This document shows, in pieces, positions 30,530-41,794 of a stretch of DNA of 64,000 bases. Source of the stretch: Allomyces macrogynus ATCC 38327 (Eukaryota; Blastocladiomycota; Blastocladiomycetes; Blastocladiales; Blastocladiaceae). The stretch spans positions 832,453 to 896,452 of the forward strand of contig GG745345.1 in NCBI GenBank assembly GCA_000151295.1. The letters are read 5' to 3'. The notes under the pieces were generated by a model, which worked only from the letters and a program-made list of their open reading frames with translations, had not been told where the DNA came from and did not search any database. Each line of letters starts with the position of its first letter. The first letter of the stretch is position 1. Both the position numbers and the translations under genes were made by a program.

Positions 30530-31348
30530 GGGTGGTCGGTGAGGATGTGCTTGGCAGTTATTTGTGCTGGATCCTTGTGCTGCTCGCCATGGACTGGCCG
30601 GCCATCAGCGAGGGAGCCAACGAGAGGTGCACAGGTGTGGATCGTGTCACATGGCTGCACATGCGCCGTTGCACAGGTGCCACACATTGATTGACGTGGT
30701 CGATTTTGAGCACCTCAAGCCGAAGAGCGGGCCAGGTGCAACTCGCCACAATGCAGGCCACAATGCAGGCCGCAATGCGATTTGATCGACTTTGATCAAC
30801 CACGGCATACTTCACTGCATCTCTCCCTCTCTCTCCTCTCTCCGACCGCTTACCGGCCAGGTTGGAGAACCGCGCGCACCTGCACTCAGCGCCCAGCTCT
30901 CCCTGCATCGCCGTCGACCAGGTGGCCGATGTCGCCAGGGCATGGCGCGTCATGGAAGGCGACGCACCAAGTTGGAAAAGTCATCGACCAAGACATGTCA
31001 GTCGCATGCTCAATGTAACCATGCGCGGCCGACCAAACACCTCGTCAAAATCGAATAATCGTAAGGGCGTGACGAAGGGTAGCGGATGCGCGTGGACGCG
31101 TTGGACGCCTCCACTTTCCAGTCATGCGATTGGGGGGCTGCCTCCAAGGCGCCGCGCACATCAGGTCGGGATCACTTTGACCTGCGAGACGTGCACGGTG
31201 TCAACGCCCCCCTCTCTAACCATCTTTCTCTGCTCCCGAATTGGCTCGATCCACTGTCTTAGTGCCAGGGCGATGAAACGCGTCGGATCGCACGAGAAAC
31301 TGCTCCTGGAGACAGTGCTTGCCAGCGTCTGCCCGCTGAGATAAAAAT
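30530..31348. other. Intergenic stretch
   Basis: No supported gene. Open frames are short with no domain. The right end has ATAAAAATATGG just before the pseudogene start, comparable with the TATAAATATGC promoter of the intact paralogue. Confidence 0.5.
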
Positions 31349-32395
31349 ATGGACGAGGGCAGCAACCATCTCAAGTCAGCGTCCTCCACCATCCTCCTCG
31401 CCCTTGGCAAGTACACGCGCCATTACCACCTCGGCACTCGATACTCGCCCTCCCTGCGGGCCGCTGCTGCCTCGCACGGTATCCAGGTGCGCCCGCTCGC
31501 CGCCGGCGTGCTGCCACGCGCACATTGTCAACGAGACGGACGAGGACGTGGACGTACTGGTCGCCAAGAAGAGCGCCGACGGTCACAACCGCAACGAGTG
31601 CCAGAAGCTGGCCAACCGTGCGTCCTTTATTCTCGAGCCGGCCAAAGACCGCTGGGAAACCATTTTTGTGCGCGATGCTGCGCGCCGCTCGGCTGCGATC
31701 CATGTGCCCGCCGTCGCCGAAATCACGTTGCGCGGTCCGCTGTCGACGCGGCATTTTGCGCCGGAGTCGTTTGTGGTCAAGCCCAAGGACGAGCGCTTTG
31801 GCACGATTGCCGCCACCTCCGTCTACGTGATGTACGTGATGCCATTTATGGCCGCCGGCATGGACAACGGCGAGGGCGCGTGGTATCAAGTCGCACCCAA
31901 GATGGTGCACCGCTGGTAACACACGAACCTGCAAATGGTGATTGTGCAATAGCAGGGCGGCCCTTCGCGACGCGATCATTGCCGACACAGGCACCAAGCG
32001 TCTGTTTGGCGGCCCGGAGCCGCTCGCCTTCAAGCCGCTCGACGACGCGATCAAGATCAAGGTGACGAACGAGAACAAAACCTTGACTGAGGCTCTGGTG
32101 TCCAACGCCTTGGACAACGCCAAGGAGTGGGTGAGGCTTCCGCCGAGCATGTCCGGACGTTTTCGCTTGGCAATAAGCAGTAGGAGGCCGCCTTGGCGCG
32201 CCATGGCGACCGAGGTGTAGGCACGTACGTGCATGCTGGCACGCAAGTGTCGGTGCGGCACTTTGACAGTGATCATGCTGATGGGTCGCGCGTCGGCGTG
32301 CTAGTCACACTGGGATGAAGGTTGTGCTCCACGACGGGCTGCTGCATCCCATGTGGGCCTACCCTGAGGGCTACGTTCCGGAAGAGTTCCAGTAG
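31349..32395 (+). pseudogene. Broken paralogue of the gene at 33693-34970
   Basis: Blocks in several frames match the intact gene in order: HIVNETDEDVDVLVAKK, RWETIFVRDAARRSAAIHVP, then a stop after MVHRW, LRDAIIADTGTKRLFGGPEP and IKIKVTNENKTL, another frame for GTYVHAGTQVSVRHF, and the C-terminal WAYPEGYVPEEFQ with TAG at 32393-32395. At least three frame changes and two stops are visible and the third repeat has a deletion. This is a decayed tandem copy, not an intron-containing gene, because the breaks lack splice sites and the paralogue has no introns. Confidence 0.85.
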
Positions 32396-33616
32396 TAATT
32401 TTGTCACACATGGGCTTCTGGTTGGTCTTATCCATGATGGCAGCTTCCATGCTCACTTGAACGACCAGTGAGCTGTCTGGTTGTTTCTGATCTTTCCCAC
32501 ACGCACAACGTGCATCGTCCTCATGTCCACCATGTTTTGCCTGTTCATATAATGAGGTTTCAACTCAATTATTCTGAAAATGTGTCCCTTGTTTGTGCTT
32601 CGTGAGGACTTCAAATTTCAGCCGGACGTGGATGTCACGGCCTTGTGGCAGTCTCGCCATGATTAGGCCAGACTTGACATGCGATCAACACTTGTACTAA
32701 CGATCACGCCAAGACTCAGGATGCTTTTCTCTGTCGTTGGTTTCTCATGTGGTGGATGCCATCAAGACGCTTCGCTTTGGCCACTCCCTCCGTACTCCTC
32801 ACTCGACCCGCATACCTGCCACCCCCCGCATTGAAAACAAATTGATGGACCATACATGGTGCGAGGGTGTTCAAATCGGTTCGGTAGTCGGACCATAACA
32901 AGTGTCTGCCTGCGTTACACCATGTAGATCGAGTGCAGCCCCAAATTTATCTCCTTGCTCAGACCACCTCCGATGCTTCTCAAACAAAACGCATTCGAAT
33001 CCTCTTATTGGCTTGCTTCGGTTCCACATCTCTCCTCGGTGGAGCCTACCCAGGCAGCATGGACTCGGTTTGGCAGTGGCCAGATGTTAGCAACCGCTGA
33101 ACCGATGTGCAAGAAAACTTGCATACATATAGATTGCATCTTTTTAGTATCAAAGAAGGGATGAAAGGCATGGGGTGTGAATGGAGAGTACGGGCGGAGG
33201 CCCTATCTTAGTCGCTCGATGTCTGTCATCAAGTTGCGGTCGGTCTCTTGGTCTTGCTCCTGCGCCGCTGCTTTCCCGTTTTCGGATGATGTTTAGCCAG
33301 TTTCCATACCCGTCAACATCCCCATTGCCATGGCGCACTCTGCCGTCTTCCACTGGAACATCACACTCTGCTCAGCTCCCTGCGCATCGCGTTTCTGTGT
33401 CGGACCCATGGTGGTGTTAGCCCGACACCACACGCACATATGCAACACCTTCACCAACGCGAAGCGTTCCTTGACGGAACGAGAAGAACGTTCCGACCAC
33501 AGCGACGAGTAAGGGGGAGCGGCGGTGTCCACGCGACACGCACACAATGCCTCCACCAACGAAACGTTCTTTGGTGGATTGTTCTGCACAGCGCTGTGGA
33601 TCGGCTCTCGCAGTTG
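32396..33616. other. Intergenic stretch between paralogues
   Basis: No supported gene. Composition is less GC-rich than in flanking genes. Short frames on both strands lack domain features. Confidence 0.45.
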
Positions 33617-33624
33617 TATAAATA
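33617..33624 (+). promoter_or_regulatory. TATA box of the 425-residue repeat protein
   Basis: TATAAATA lies 69 bp upstream of the ATG at 33693, followed by a run of 15 C at about 33632-33647. Confidence 0.6.
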
Positions 33625-33692
33625 TGCCCTCCCCCCCCCCCCCCCACGTCGCTCCTCACTATAGTAAGATCAAGACGCGCTGTCAGTTCACC

Positions 33693-34970
33693 ATGACGAC
33701 CACCGGCGACACCAGCAAGGCGCAAACAACCTACCAGCAGTCGCTGAACCTGCAAGCGGCCGCCGTCTCGCAAGGCATTCAAGTTCGCGCGCTCGCCGAG
33801 ACCGAGCTCCCGCGCACGTTGCGCGTCGTCAACATGGCGGGCGAGGACGTAGAAGTTCTGATCGCCAAGAAGCATATGAACCGCGGCGAGTGGACGGCCA
33901 TGGCCCACAACGACGCGGGTGCGGTCGCGTCCATGAACGACGACTGGGACACGATTTTCGTTCGTGACGCGGCTGGCCGGAGCGCGGCTGTGCATGTCCC
34001 GTCGGCGTCGGAAGTCATGGTGCGCGCTCTGTCGACGGCGCCGTTTGTGTCCGAATCGTTCCGCGTCGTGCGCAATGACCAGGCCGAGGACGTGATCGCA
34101 GTTGAGAACCGCACGCCACGGCCGATCTTGGTGCAGGTCACGCCGAGCGTGAGCAACAGTGGTCGCGGCGTGGTGGGTCAGTGGTTCGAGATCCAGCCCG
34201 GTGCGCTCAAGCAGTGGACGCGCACGGACGCGCAAATGGTGATTGTGCAGTACGACGGCGGTGTGCGCGACGCGGTCCTCGCCGACCCGGCATCCAAGAT
34301 CGAGTTTGGCGGCCCTGAGCCGCTCGTCATCATGCCGATCGAAGACACGACCAAGGTTCAAGTGACCAACCAGACCAAGGACCCGATCGAGGTGCAGGTC
34401 TCCAACTACTCGGGCGGCTCCAAGGCCTGGTTCACGCTCGCGCCCGGCGCGTCCGACACGTGGTCGCGCGGCAGCAAGCGGTGGGAGGCCGTCTTGGCGC
34501 GCCATGCTGGCCGCGTCGTGGGCACGTACGTGGAGGCCGGCACGCAGGTCGTTGTGCGGCACCTCGACCGCGGCTTGTCGGTCGCGACGCTCGAGCAGAT
34601 TCCCAAGCAGGCGGACGCCGGGTCGGTGCTGTTCCACAACGCGACTGACGCGGCTGTCGACGTGTTTGTCACCAAGCTTGCCGCGGACAAGGGCGACGAT
34701 GCGTGGTTTACCGTGGCTGCGGGCGCGACGGAGCGGTGGTCGCGTTTTGGGACCGAGGTCATGGCCGTGCGGCGCGCGGACGGGTCACGCTTGGGCGCTC
34801 CCGTCGAGCTTGGCATGAAATTCGTGCTGCACTCTGCGCAGCCCAAGCGCAACTCTCGGACTCGCACCTGCTACATGCCCCCCGAGATGTGGAGCAAGCT
34901 GCCGTATCCCGCTTACACCTACCCGGACGACTACGTCCCGCGGCCGTGGATGCAGTTCTACTGTGATTAG
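33693..34970 (+). CDS. Unknown protein with four related beta-type repeats (425 aa)
   Basis: I do not recognise the family. The intact 425-residue protein has four repeats of about 85 residues, each opening with a strand-turn such as LRVVNMAGEDVEVLI, VIAVENRTPRPILVQV, KVQVTNQTKDPIEVQV or SVLFHNATDAAVDVFV. Each then carries an aromatic WFTLAPGAS.TWSR-like loop and ends with a VLARHAG/VRRADGS strand. The C-terminus is Pro/Tyr/Trp-rich (WSKLPYPAYTYPDDYVPRPW). There is no signal peptide or membrane helix, so it should be cytosolic. The start is ATG 33693, downstream of a TATA box. It sits between a broken copy and a C-terminal remnant, so it belongs to a small tandem family. Beta-sandwich repeats are my inference from pattern only. 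Confidence 0.75.
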   Translation: MTTTGDTSKAQTTYQQSLNLQAAAVSQGIQVRALAETELPRTLRVVNMAGEDVEVLIAKKHMNRGEWTAMAHNDAGAVASMNDDWDTIFVRDAAGRSAAVHVPSASEVMVRALSTAPFVSESFRVVRNDQAEDVIAVENRTPRPILVQVTPSVSNSGRGVVGQWFEIQPGALKQWTRTDAQMVIVQYDGGVRDAVLADPASKIEFGGPEPLVIMPIEDTTKVQVTNQTKDPIEVQVSNYSGGSKAWFTLAPGASDTWSRGSKRWEAVLARHAGRVVGTYVEAGTQVVVRHLDRGLSVATLEQIPKQADAGSVLFHNATDAAVDVFVTKLAADKGDDAWFTVAAGATERWSRFGTEVMAVRRADGSRLGAPVELGMKFVLHSAQPKRNSRTRTCYMPPEMWSKLPYPAYTYPDDYVPRPWMQFYCD

Positions 34971-35346
34971 GCTGATGGTAGGCCTCGCCCGTTGATGGGT
35001 GCTTCCGGCTGCTTTGGATGCTCAGCTCCCTGGCTGATTTTGATCATTTTTCCATACGCACCTCGTGCATGTTTATCCCCCTGTCCATTATACCTTGTCC
35101 GCTCCAATATCAATTCTTTCATCCTGAAGTGCCCCTTGATGGATCGTAGCGTTAGCGTGAGGAATTCAAAGTTCAGCCGAATAATATTGCTGTCAGCTCT
35201 GTGACAACCACGTCTTGATTTTCTTGGCCAAACTTGAATCACAAGCGACACTTCTGGGTGGAGAGAAGAGATATCTTTGAGGGAATTATGAAAGCGTTGT
35301 TGCGGACGAGTACAACAACGTTCATTGATCTGACTGTGGCCGCATC

Positions 35347-35486
35347 ATGACCACTCAGGCTGCGCTTTACACTTTCGCAGACTCCAACGGCCCCACCTGG
35401 AATTGGAGCAAGCTGCTGCCGTATCCTAGCTTTGTCTACCCGGCGGCTACGCCCCGAAGCAGTACAAGGAGTGGTACTGGCAATAA
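35347..35486 (+). pseudogene. C-terminal remnant of the repeat-protein family
   Basis: WNWSKLLPYPSFVYP is followed, after a one-base shift, by GYAPKQYKEWYWQ and TAA. This is the C-terminal Pro/Tyr/Trp tail of the gene at 33693-34970. Nothing of the repeat region remains upstream. Confidence 0.7.
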
Positions 35487-35783
35487 GTTCCCAGTTGGTC
35501 ACACTCATCTCTAGTGGCGTTGGTCTCAATGGTGATACCCGCTTCTTGGCTCTCCTCTCTCCCCAGAAGGTGTCTGGCCATTCTTGTTCGTTAGTCTCCA
35601 TGGATGGATGGCGCGTCGTCCTTTGTGTACTGTCCATTTGACTCTCAATGTACTCGTTTGTTTGTAACTTGACGATACATGTGTGTGTGGGGTGGCAGCA
35701 TGCCCACATGTAGCTTTGCTCAGAATAAATATCGGCAAGCGAAAACAATCGTTTCAATCTCTGGCCGCGAAACGATGTTGCGA

Positions 35784-37133
35784 CTACCCCTCGACCATCG
35801 ACGGCCGCGCGCTTCTGGACCCCAACTGCGTTCGTAACTGCGCGAGCGCCTGCAGGTCCATGGCAAACGTGAGCTGGCTCGCCGCGACCGCGCAAATCAC
35901 ATTGGCCGCGTCCGGGACCGTGCGCAGGAGCATCTACACGCGCGAGACGTCGAGCCGTGAACCATAACATCCTCTCCACCCGACAGAATACGAGCAGCGT
36001 ACCTCGATCGCGACAACCTTGGACGCATCAAAATCAAACGAGCTCAAAAACTCGCCGACATTCACGCGCTGGTCGGCTTCCGTCGCACCCAACAACCGTG
36101 CCGCATCGACTAGTGGCGCCGAGTCCTCGGTTACATCTCGCGGCAGCGGCGGCGGAACCATCCCTTCTACCTCCTCCTCTCGTGGCCCACCTTCACCCTC
36201 GGCGGCCGGCGCCATCGCCGCTTCTTCCTCGCCGTCGACTCCAAACCCCGGATCCTTGACCTCTGCGTCCTCGCCTGCCGTGACCACGTCTACTCCGAGT
36301 CCCATCATCGATGCGCGAAGTGCGCGCACTACCGTTGACGACACCCCGAGTGCCGCCGCCAACGCTTCCAACCGCTCCCGATCAAGCCGTGGTCCTGCGA
36401 TCGACCGCGTGTGTCGCCCGACCGCACGGAGCAACAGGTTTCCTGGCGGTCCGTCCTCCACGGTGATGGCGGCGCGGGTCACAACCACTGGTGGGGACCG
36501 GGAGGGCAGTTGCGGCGCCCTCGTCGGCAGGACGGGTGGAGAGGTGAGCGCAGCGAGCCCGGCACCCGGTGACGCGGGCCGCGGTTTCCGCAGTCGCACC
36601 CATCGGCGGCGGCGCACGTACGAGGTCAACCCGCATGCTGCGGACCACGGGAACGTGCCAAAGTTGAACGCGTATTGCCACCCTTCCGGGTCGACGTCGC
36701 CGGACATGTCGATCATCCATTCGCTACGGATGGAGAGGTCAGTTGTGTGGCCGACCCAGTCGTCGAGCAAGCGCGCAGTGGGACGTACCCGTCCCACTCC
36801 CACTTGGCCGGGTCCGGCAGCTGCAGTCGGTCTTTCGGCATGCGGAAATTACCGCGCTCGTCGGACCACGGTCCACGGTCGGTCGGGAGCAGCGACTTGG
36901 CCGAGAATTTCGGGCGGCCGAAGATCGCCGTTCTATACCACACGTTCGTCAGCCACGGTCATCACTTCGGCGATCATCCGTTCTTCGAAGCAAGTAAATC
37001 CCTACCCGCGCTGGTTTTCCCAGACCTCCTCGTACTCGACGTGCGGCGGCACGCGCGGCGGCGGCCGCGGCGCAAGCCGTATAGACGCGGTGCTCGACGA
37101 GCTCGACCGCCGCGAGAGTGGCGTACGGTGCAT
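35784..37133 (-). CDS. DysF-domain (dysferlin/peroxin-like) protein, 4 exons
   Basis: The protein carries the two-part DysF fold found in dysferlins, TECPR1, fungal Spo73 and Pex30-type peroxins. Exon 1 ends HVEYEEVWENQRG (37006). Exon 2 (36932-36789) gives SLLPTDRGPWSDERGNFR and DPAKWEWDG. Exon 3 (36723-36003) gives EWMIDMSGDVDPEGWQYAFN and SYVRRRRWVRLRK, then a disordered acidic linker. The last exon (35933-35784) gives a hydrophobic helix-rich end (NVICAVAASQLTFAMDLQAL). Introns are 73, 65 and 69 bp and phases agree at each junction. The start is uncertain: ATG 37133 is the nearest in-frame Met, but an upstream exon is possible. No clear membrane helix is seen, which favours a Spo73/TECPR-like protein over a peroxin. 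Confidence 0.8.
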
Positions 37134-37682
37134 GACGGCGTCGCTAACGCGCCGCGGCAGGCGGCGGAGCGAGGAGGGCACGGTGGGCAAGACAAGTCGG
37201 GCGTGGCGGGGTCGCAGCGAGAGTTCGCGCGGACAGCGGTGGGTGGCGACGTGGCGGGGCGACCTGTCGGGCGGGTTGCGAGGCGGCCGGCACTGCGAAT
37301 GCTGCCAGTGCCGTTGCTGCGAGCTGTCGTCGTCGCGGTCGGGCGGTGTGCGCGCGTTGCCGTGGCCGCTGGGCGGGAGGAGAGCCGACGGTGACGGAGG
37401 ATGCGCGCCCGCACCACGTCACTCGTCGCGCGCAGCACAGAAGAGAAATCCAATGTTCACCACATCAGGCTTGAACCAAGCATGAACACCTTCTCACACT
37501 CACACACAACGGACAACTAACAGCATGTCAAGCCCCATCATTTATGGTATAACGACCTTGTTCCCATGCGAGCGCCTCTCCCGCATGCGAAACATTCCAA
37601 TAACTAGAGAGCACGAACAGCGTCTTCGCCCATCGCGCACGCACCCATCTCCCCCGCTCTCCTCGAGTACCCGTCCCCTAAT
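37134..37682. other. Intergenic stretch
   Basis: No supported gene. It should contain the promoter of the DysF gene and the 3' end of the next minus-strand gene. Confidence 0.4.
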
Positions 37683-38430
37683 CTACAGCTCCGACCGGCG
37701 CACGTTCCCATCACTCGCCGGCTTCTTGCCGCACAAGTAGAGCTTGTTGCCATTCACGTCGTCGGGCACGGCCACGGACCCGACCCCCCTCGGCTGACCC
37801 AGTCGCAAGTACGAGCGCCTGGCCCGCCGGCTCTTCCCACCCGCCTATCCACACCTGCTGGTTGGCGCCGGCCGTGTTGAATACGAGCGTCGACGCCGTC
37901 TTGAACTCGTCGGCGCGCCCCCCGTTCAGAATCGCCGGCGCAAAGTCGGCGCTGAGCGTCGTCGCACACGCGGTCCCGGCGTACGGGGCCTTGCCCGCGG
38001 GGCCGACGACGGCCACGTCGCCGCTGCGCTGCACGACCGCGGGCACGGCCACGACAGGGGAAGACGCGACGGGCTTGGGCGGCGCGCACAGCGAGTACCG
38101 TGGCGCCATGAGCAGCGAAATCCCGGCGCTCGTGACGACGCCCGTCGCTGCCTCCTTGCGCACGCCCCGCTGCAGTTTCGCATCGCCATACAAGTCGCCG
38201 TTCCAAGATCCAATAATCACGGCATCGGTCGGGGTCAGCAACAGCGCCGTGCTCGCGCGCAGGACGTCGGCGATCTTGTCCCAGTTGGCCGTCGAAACGT
38301 CGGCGAGCGCCATACCGTGCTGCGCGGCATACGCGGCCACGGCGTCGGCGCGCGTCGCGACCTTACCCTTGGCCGTGGCCACCTTGGGCCCGCCCAGCGC
38401 AACCAACCCCGGGCAACGCGTCTCGTGGGC
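37683..38430 (-). CDS. Unknown protein with duplicated Trp/Cys motif, frameshifted near the end
   Basis: Two similar halves are visible. The first runs from RCPGLVALGG to VIIGSWNGDLYGD and SLCAPP; the second from GTACATTLSADFAPAI to QVWIGGWEEPAG and KLYLCGKKPA. The pattern Cys...IG(S/G)W...LC recalls extracellular lectin-like folds, but I would not name a family. The last part is reached only after a shift at a run of six G (about 37780-37790 on the minus strand), which could be a homopolymer error. A minus-strand TATA box lies at 38467-38474. The 5' end is unresolved: the first in-frame ATG is at 38313, inside the first half, so a short upstream exon or an error is likely. Confidence 0.45.
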
Positions 38431-38466
38431 GTGCGCGGACCCGGCCGGGTGGGGGCTGGTCGGCAA

Positions 38467-38474
38467 TTTATACT
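38467..38474 (-). promoter_or_regulatory. TATA box on the minus strand
   Basis: GTATAAAT reads on the minus strand about 40 bp before the first conserved residues of the duplicated-motif protein. Confidence 0.45.
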
Positions 38475-38841
38475 TCCCCCGCGTTCGCGCTGGTCCCTGC
38501 ACGCGGCGGTCTTGACGAGCGTGCTCAGGGCGGCGCAGAGCGGCGCGCCATGTCGAGACCAGTCGCGGTGCGGGCCGAGCGTGGAAAGAGGACTGCACGA
38601 GGCGACTGGAGGCAGCTGGTGCAACTGCCGGCAATGGCCCTCACCTATTAATGTGTCGGTGGCCATTGAGACGAGGCCATGTTCGAGAACGACACCAACC
38701 ATTTGCGACAACCACCAATCCCATCCTCTATTTGCACCAAAACCCTCCCTCCCAGCTCCTCTCCTCCCTCCATCAAAAAAACGCACTTTCAAAACTCTCT
38801 TCATCTCTGGGGCCACACCGCCCCCCTCCTCCTCTTTCAGC

Positions 38842-41011
38842 TTACAACAACAGCAAAAAATCATCCTTCGCCGGCACTGCAGGCGCCGCCGCTCCCACAG
38901 TCCCTGCCGCGGGCGCCGGCACAAGCGGTGCACTCCCCAACCCGACCCCGACCGCCTGCGCGGCCTGCTGCGTCGCATGCGTCTGCATGAGCGCGTTCAT
39001 TGAAGGTCCTGCTGCGGCCGTCGGGACACCGCTGCCGAGACTCAGGCCGTCGAGGTTGACCAGGCCCGTCGTGAAGAGCGCGCGGAGGGGCGCGGCGGTG
39101 ACGGACGGACTGGCCGCGGCACTGCCGGTGGTAGCGATGAGGGAGGTGCGGTTCGCGGGCGCGATCGTAGGAGTGGGGGCGAGCGACGGCATCGAAATCG
39201 ACGAGAGCGTTGGAGTCGCCGTGACCGGTGCGAGCGTGGGCGTCGACAGCGACAAACCCGCGAGCGATGCCGTCAAAGACCCCGCTGCCGGCGTCGCTGC
39301 CGCTGAAGCTGCCGGGGCCGGCACGAGCGACGCGAATGCGGGCGACGGTGCGATCGCACCCGTCGTCGACGGCGCCGGCACGAGCGCGCCGAAATCGTCA
39401 TCAAACAACGACGCCGTTGGTGCTGCCGACTTGGCGGCATTGGCCGCGGGCGCCGCCGACGGGACCGCGCCAAACACGTCAAACTCGGCCGCGGGCGCGG
39501 CCTGGAACCCGGAAAACTCGTCCTCGTCATCGTTGGTCGCAGACAGTGGGTCCGCGACGGGGCGTGCGCCAGTGACGGTCGCGGCGGGCGCGTTCGCCGA
39601 TGCAAAGTCGCCCCACTCGTCGTCTCCCGCCACTGCCGACGCAGCTGCAGGTGCAGCCGCGGGCGCGTCATCAAACCCAAGCAAATCGACCACCGGAGCC
39701 TGCACTTTCGGTTTCGGCGGTTGGAACGACCCGAAATCGTCGCGCGCAGTGAGTCCCGACGACAGTGCCGCCGACGGGTTCATCGACGTGACCGTGGGCG
39801 CCGACGCCGACCGTGCCGCGGCCACGGCTGAAATCCCCGACCGGTAGGCCTCAGACCCGAACCCGCCGTACCGCTGCGTGCTGCTGGTGGCAGTCGGCGT
39901 GGCGCCCGTGTAATTCGACGACGACGAAGAGGCGTAACCCCCGACGCGCGCAGCGCCACCAAACCCGCCAGACCGTTCGCCATTGGATCCGACACCGCCG
40001 TACTTGTTGCGGTTCTCCTGCGCTTTTTGCCGCTCGGCCTTGATCAGGTCGTGGTTTTGCAAGAGGTCGATGATGAGTTTGGCGCGGTGCCGGACTACAT
40101 TGCAGAGAAAGGGTGAGGCGCGGATTCGTTTTGGAGAGTCCAGATAAAGAGAAAGAGAGAAAAAAAACGCACCGTTGACGCCTTGGTCCTTGCCCTTGTC
40201 GTCGACATGGTGGAACCGCAGACAGGCCTTGATTTCGTAGGTGTGCGTGCGAATGTAGTCGACGCACCGGTCCGACCCGTTCTTGATCAAAAACTCGATG
40301 AGCGTCAAGGCCTGGATATAAAAACAGCGTCAGTTTTGGTCTCGTCGAGCAGAAACACCGACATCGCTCCAAGCGGTACCTTGTAGATATTGCGCCATGT
40401 GTGCCCGTCCTGCGAGAACCGGCGATACACGGCCGGCATGATTTCGTTGAACCCTTGGCTACAATCATTGGATTTCTCGGTCAGCCACACGCGGGGGAGG
40501 GTGCAATGCCGGCCGTTGCGCGAAAGCGGGGGAACGTACTAGTCGTAGGTGCCCTGTCTGGAAAGCATCAATGAGGCGGTGGTCAGGACCCATGCATCGG
40601 CAAACGACGCGGTCATCAAATATGAACGAGCATGAGACGTACGCAATCTCGTTCATTAGGCTCGTACTGGCACCCCACGCGTCGTTGCTTGTGGCCTCGC
40701 GCACTTTTTGCTCGAGCTCGGTCAAGTCTGGCGGAGGAGAGGGCGGCGCGTCAGCTTGTCTGTCGTCGCAGTGGAGCGGAGAGCGCGCGGAGGCAACGCA
40801 CTCAGCACGGCGGCCTTGCTGTTCGGGTCGAGAACCAAGACAGGGCCGAGACAAGGGAGCAAATTGCGAGACGAGCAGAACGCGAGCGTTAGCCACAGGT
40901 CCATACTCAATAGCAGCAACAGCACAATGACCGGGACACGAACACTTTGTTGAAGGCCGACTTGATGTCGTGCACGTCGAGCGACGTGAGCGCGCTGAGA
41001 TTGAGATTCAT
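38842..41011 (-). CDS. Ent3/CLINT1-type epsin (ENTH domain), multi-exon
   Basis: An adaptor for clathrin-coated vesicles at the trans-Golgi/endosome. Exon 1 starts MNLNLSALTSLDVHDIKSAF (ATG 41011). Then come the ENTH blocks KVREATSNDAWGASTSLMNE, GFNEIMPAVYRRFSQDGHTW with RNIYK, ALTLIEFLIKNGSDRCVDY, FHHVDDKGKDQGVN, and RHRAKLIIDLLQNHDLIKAE with NRNKYGGVGS. The long tail has clathrin/adaptor-type motifs (DDFGSFQPP, VVDLLGFDD, DDEWGDFASA, FGALVP). Introns of 68 bp (40312-40379) and 78 bp (40095-40172) are supported by phase; a donor follows NEIA near 40645. The exon 1/exon 2 junction is not resolved. RKKAKxNRxKYxGV-like sequence after the domain favours the Ent3/epsinR group over Ent1/2. Confidence 0.87.
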
Positions 41012-41794
41012 GGTGGCGGCAGGGCAGGGAGCAGGTGCAGACAGCAAGGAAACAGTTGGCGGTCGCGATGCAGCTCGTCGGCAACTTGGTCGAGCTGGCG
41101 ACGTGGGCGTTCGTCACAAGGCCGGCGAAAGCAGTCGATTGCGTCGGTCCAAGTCCTCGCTGGCTCGGCTTGCTTGGGCAGGGTTGTTGGTGCCCGACTG
41201 CAACTTGTCAGGTCAATCAATGGTCGCTTGCGGGGCTCGCTGGTGCTCGCGTTGGTCGTCGAGCAGGTGCTGCAGCAAGTTTCCCGGGTTCCGCAGCGAG
41301 CAGACGGCGCGGGCGAGCAAGAGGGCGCGGTGGGGGCGGATTGAGAGCGAGGAGAGAGAGTCGGAGAGTCGATGCCTCGAGGAGGAGGGGGTGGAGGTTC
41401 TCCGGCTGTGTCGCGGTGCCCGCCAACACCCGGCGCGTTGGAGGCCCAACGTGGCGCAGCCATCTTGTGCGCCAATGTGTGCCGAAACCGCCTCGAAACG
41501 GTGATGGGTGCGCCGCGCAAACCCCCACGCGCTTGCTGCTTTTTCCTGGGGACAAGTCCAGACAAAAACCACATCAGACGTCCAGCATCAGGTCAGGGGA
41601 ACTGGCCAGCACCCCGTTTGCGACTCGAATCACAGCCAAAAATCCTCGTCTATGAACCCCAAACCCGCGTACACACACTGCAATATAAACCGGTGGAGAA
41701 CACCGCGCGCGCCCACCTCTACGCAACTTGCCAGCGACCACCCCTCGAGTCCGCCGGGGCGCCCGCTCCCGCCCCGACCCACGGCCCCGTCGAA

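Noticed and set aside
33417..34637. A 406-codon minus-strand frame opposite the four-repeat protein
   Set aside because: It is an antisense shadow. The plus-strand protein has internal repeats and is conserved in the pseudogene copy.
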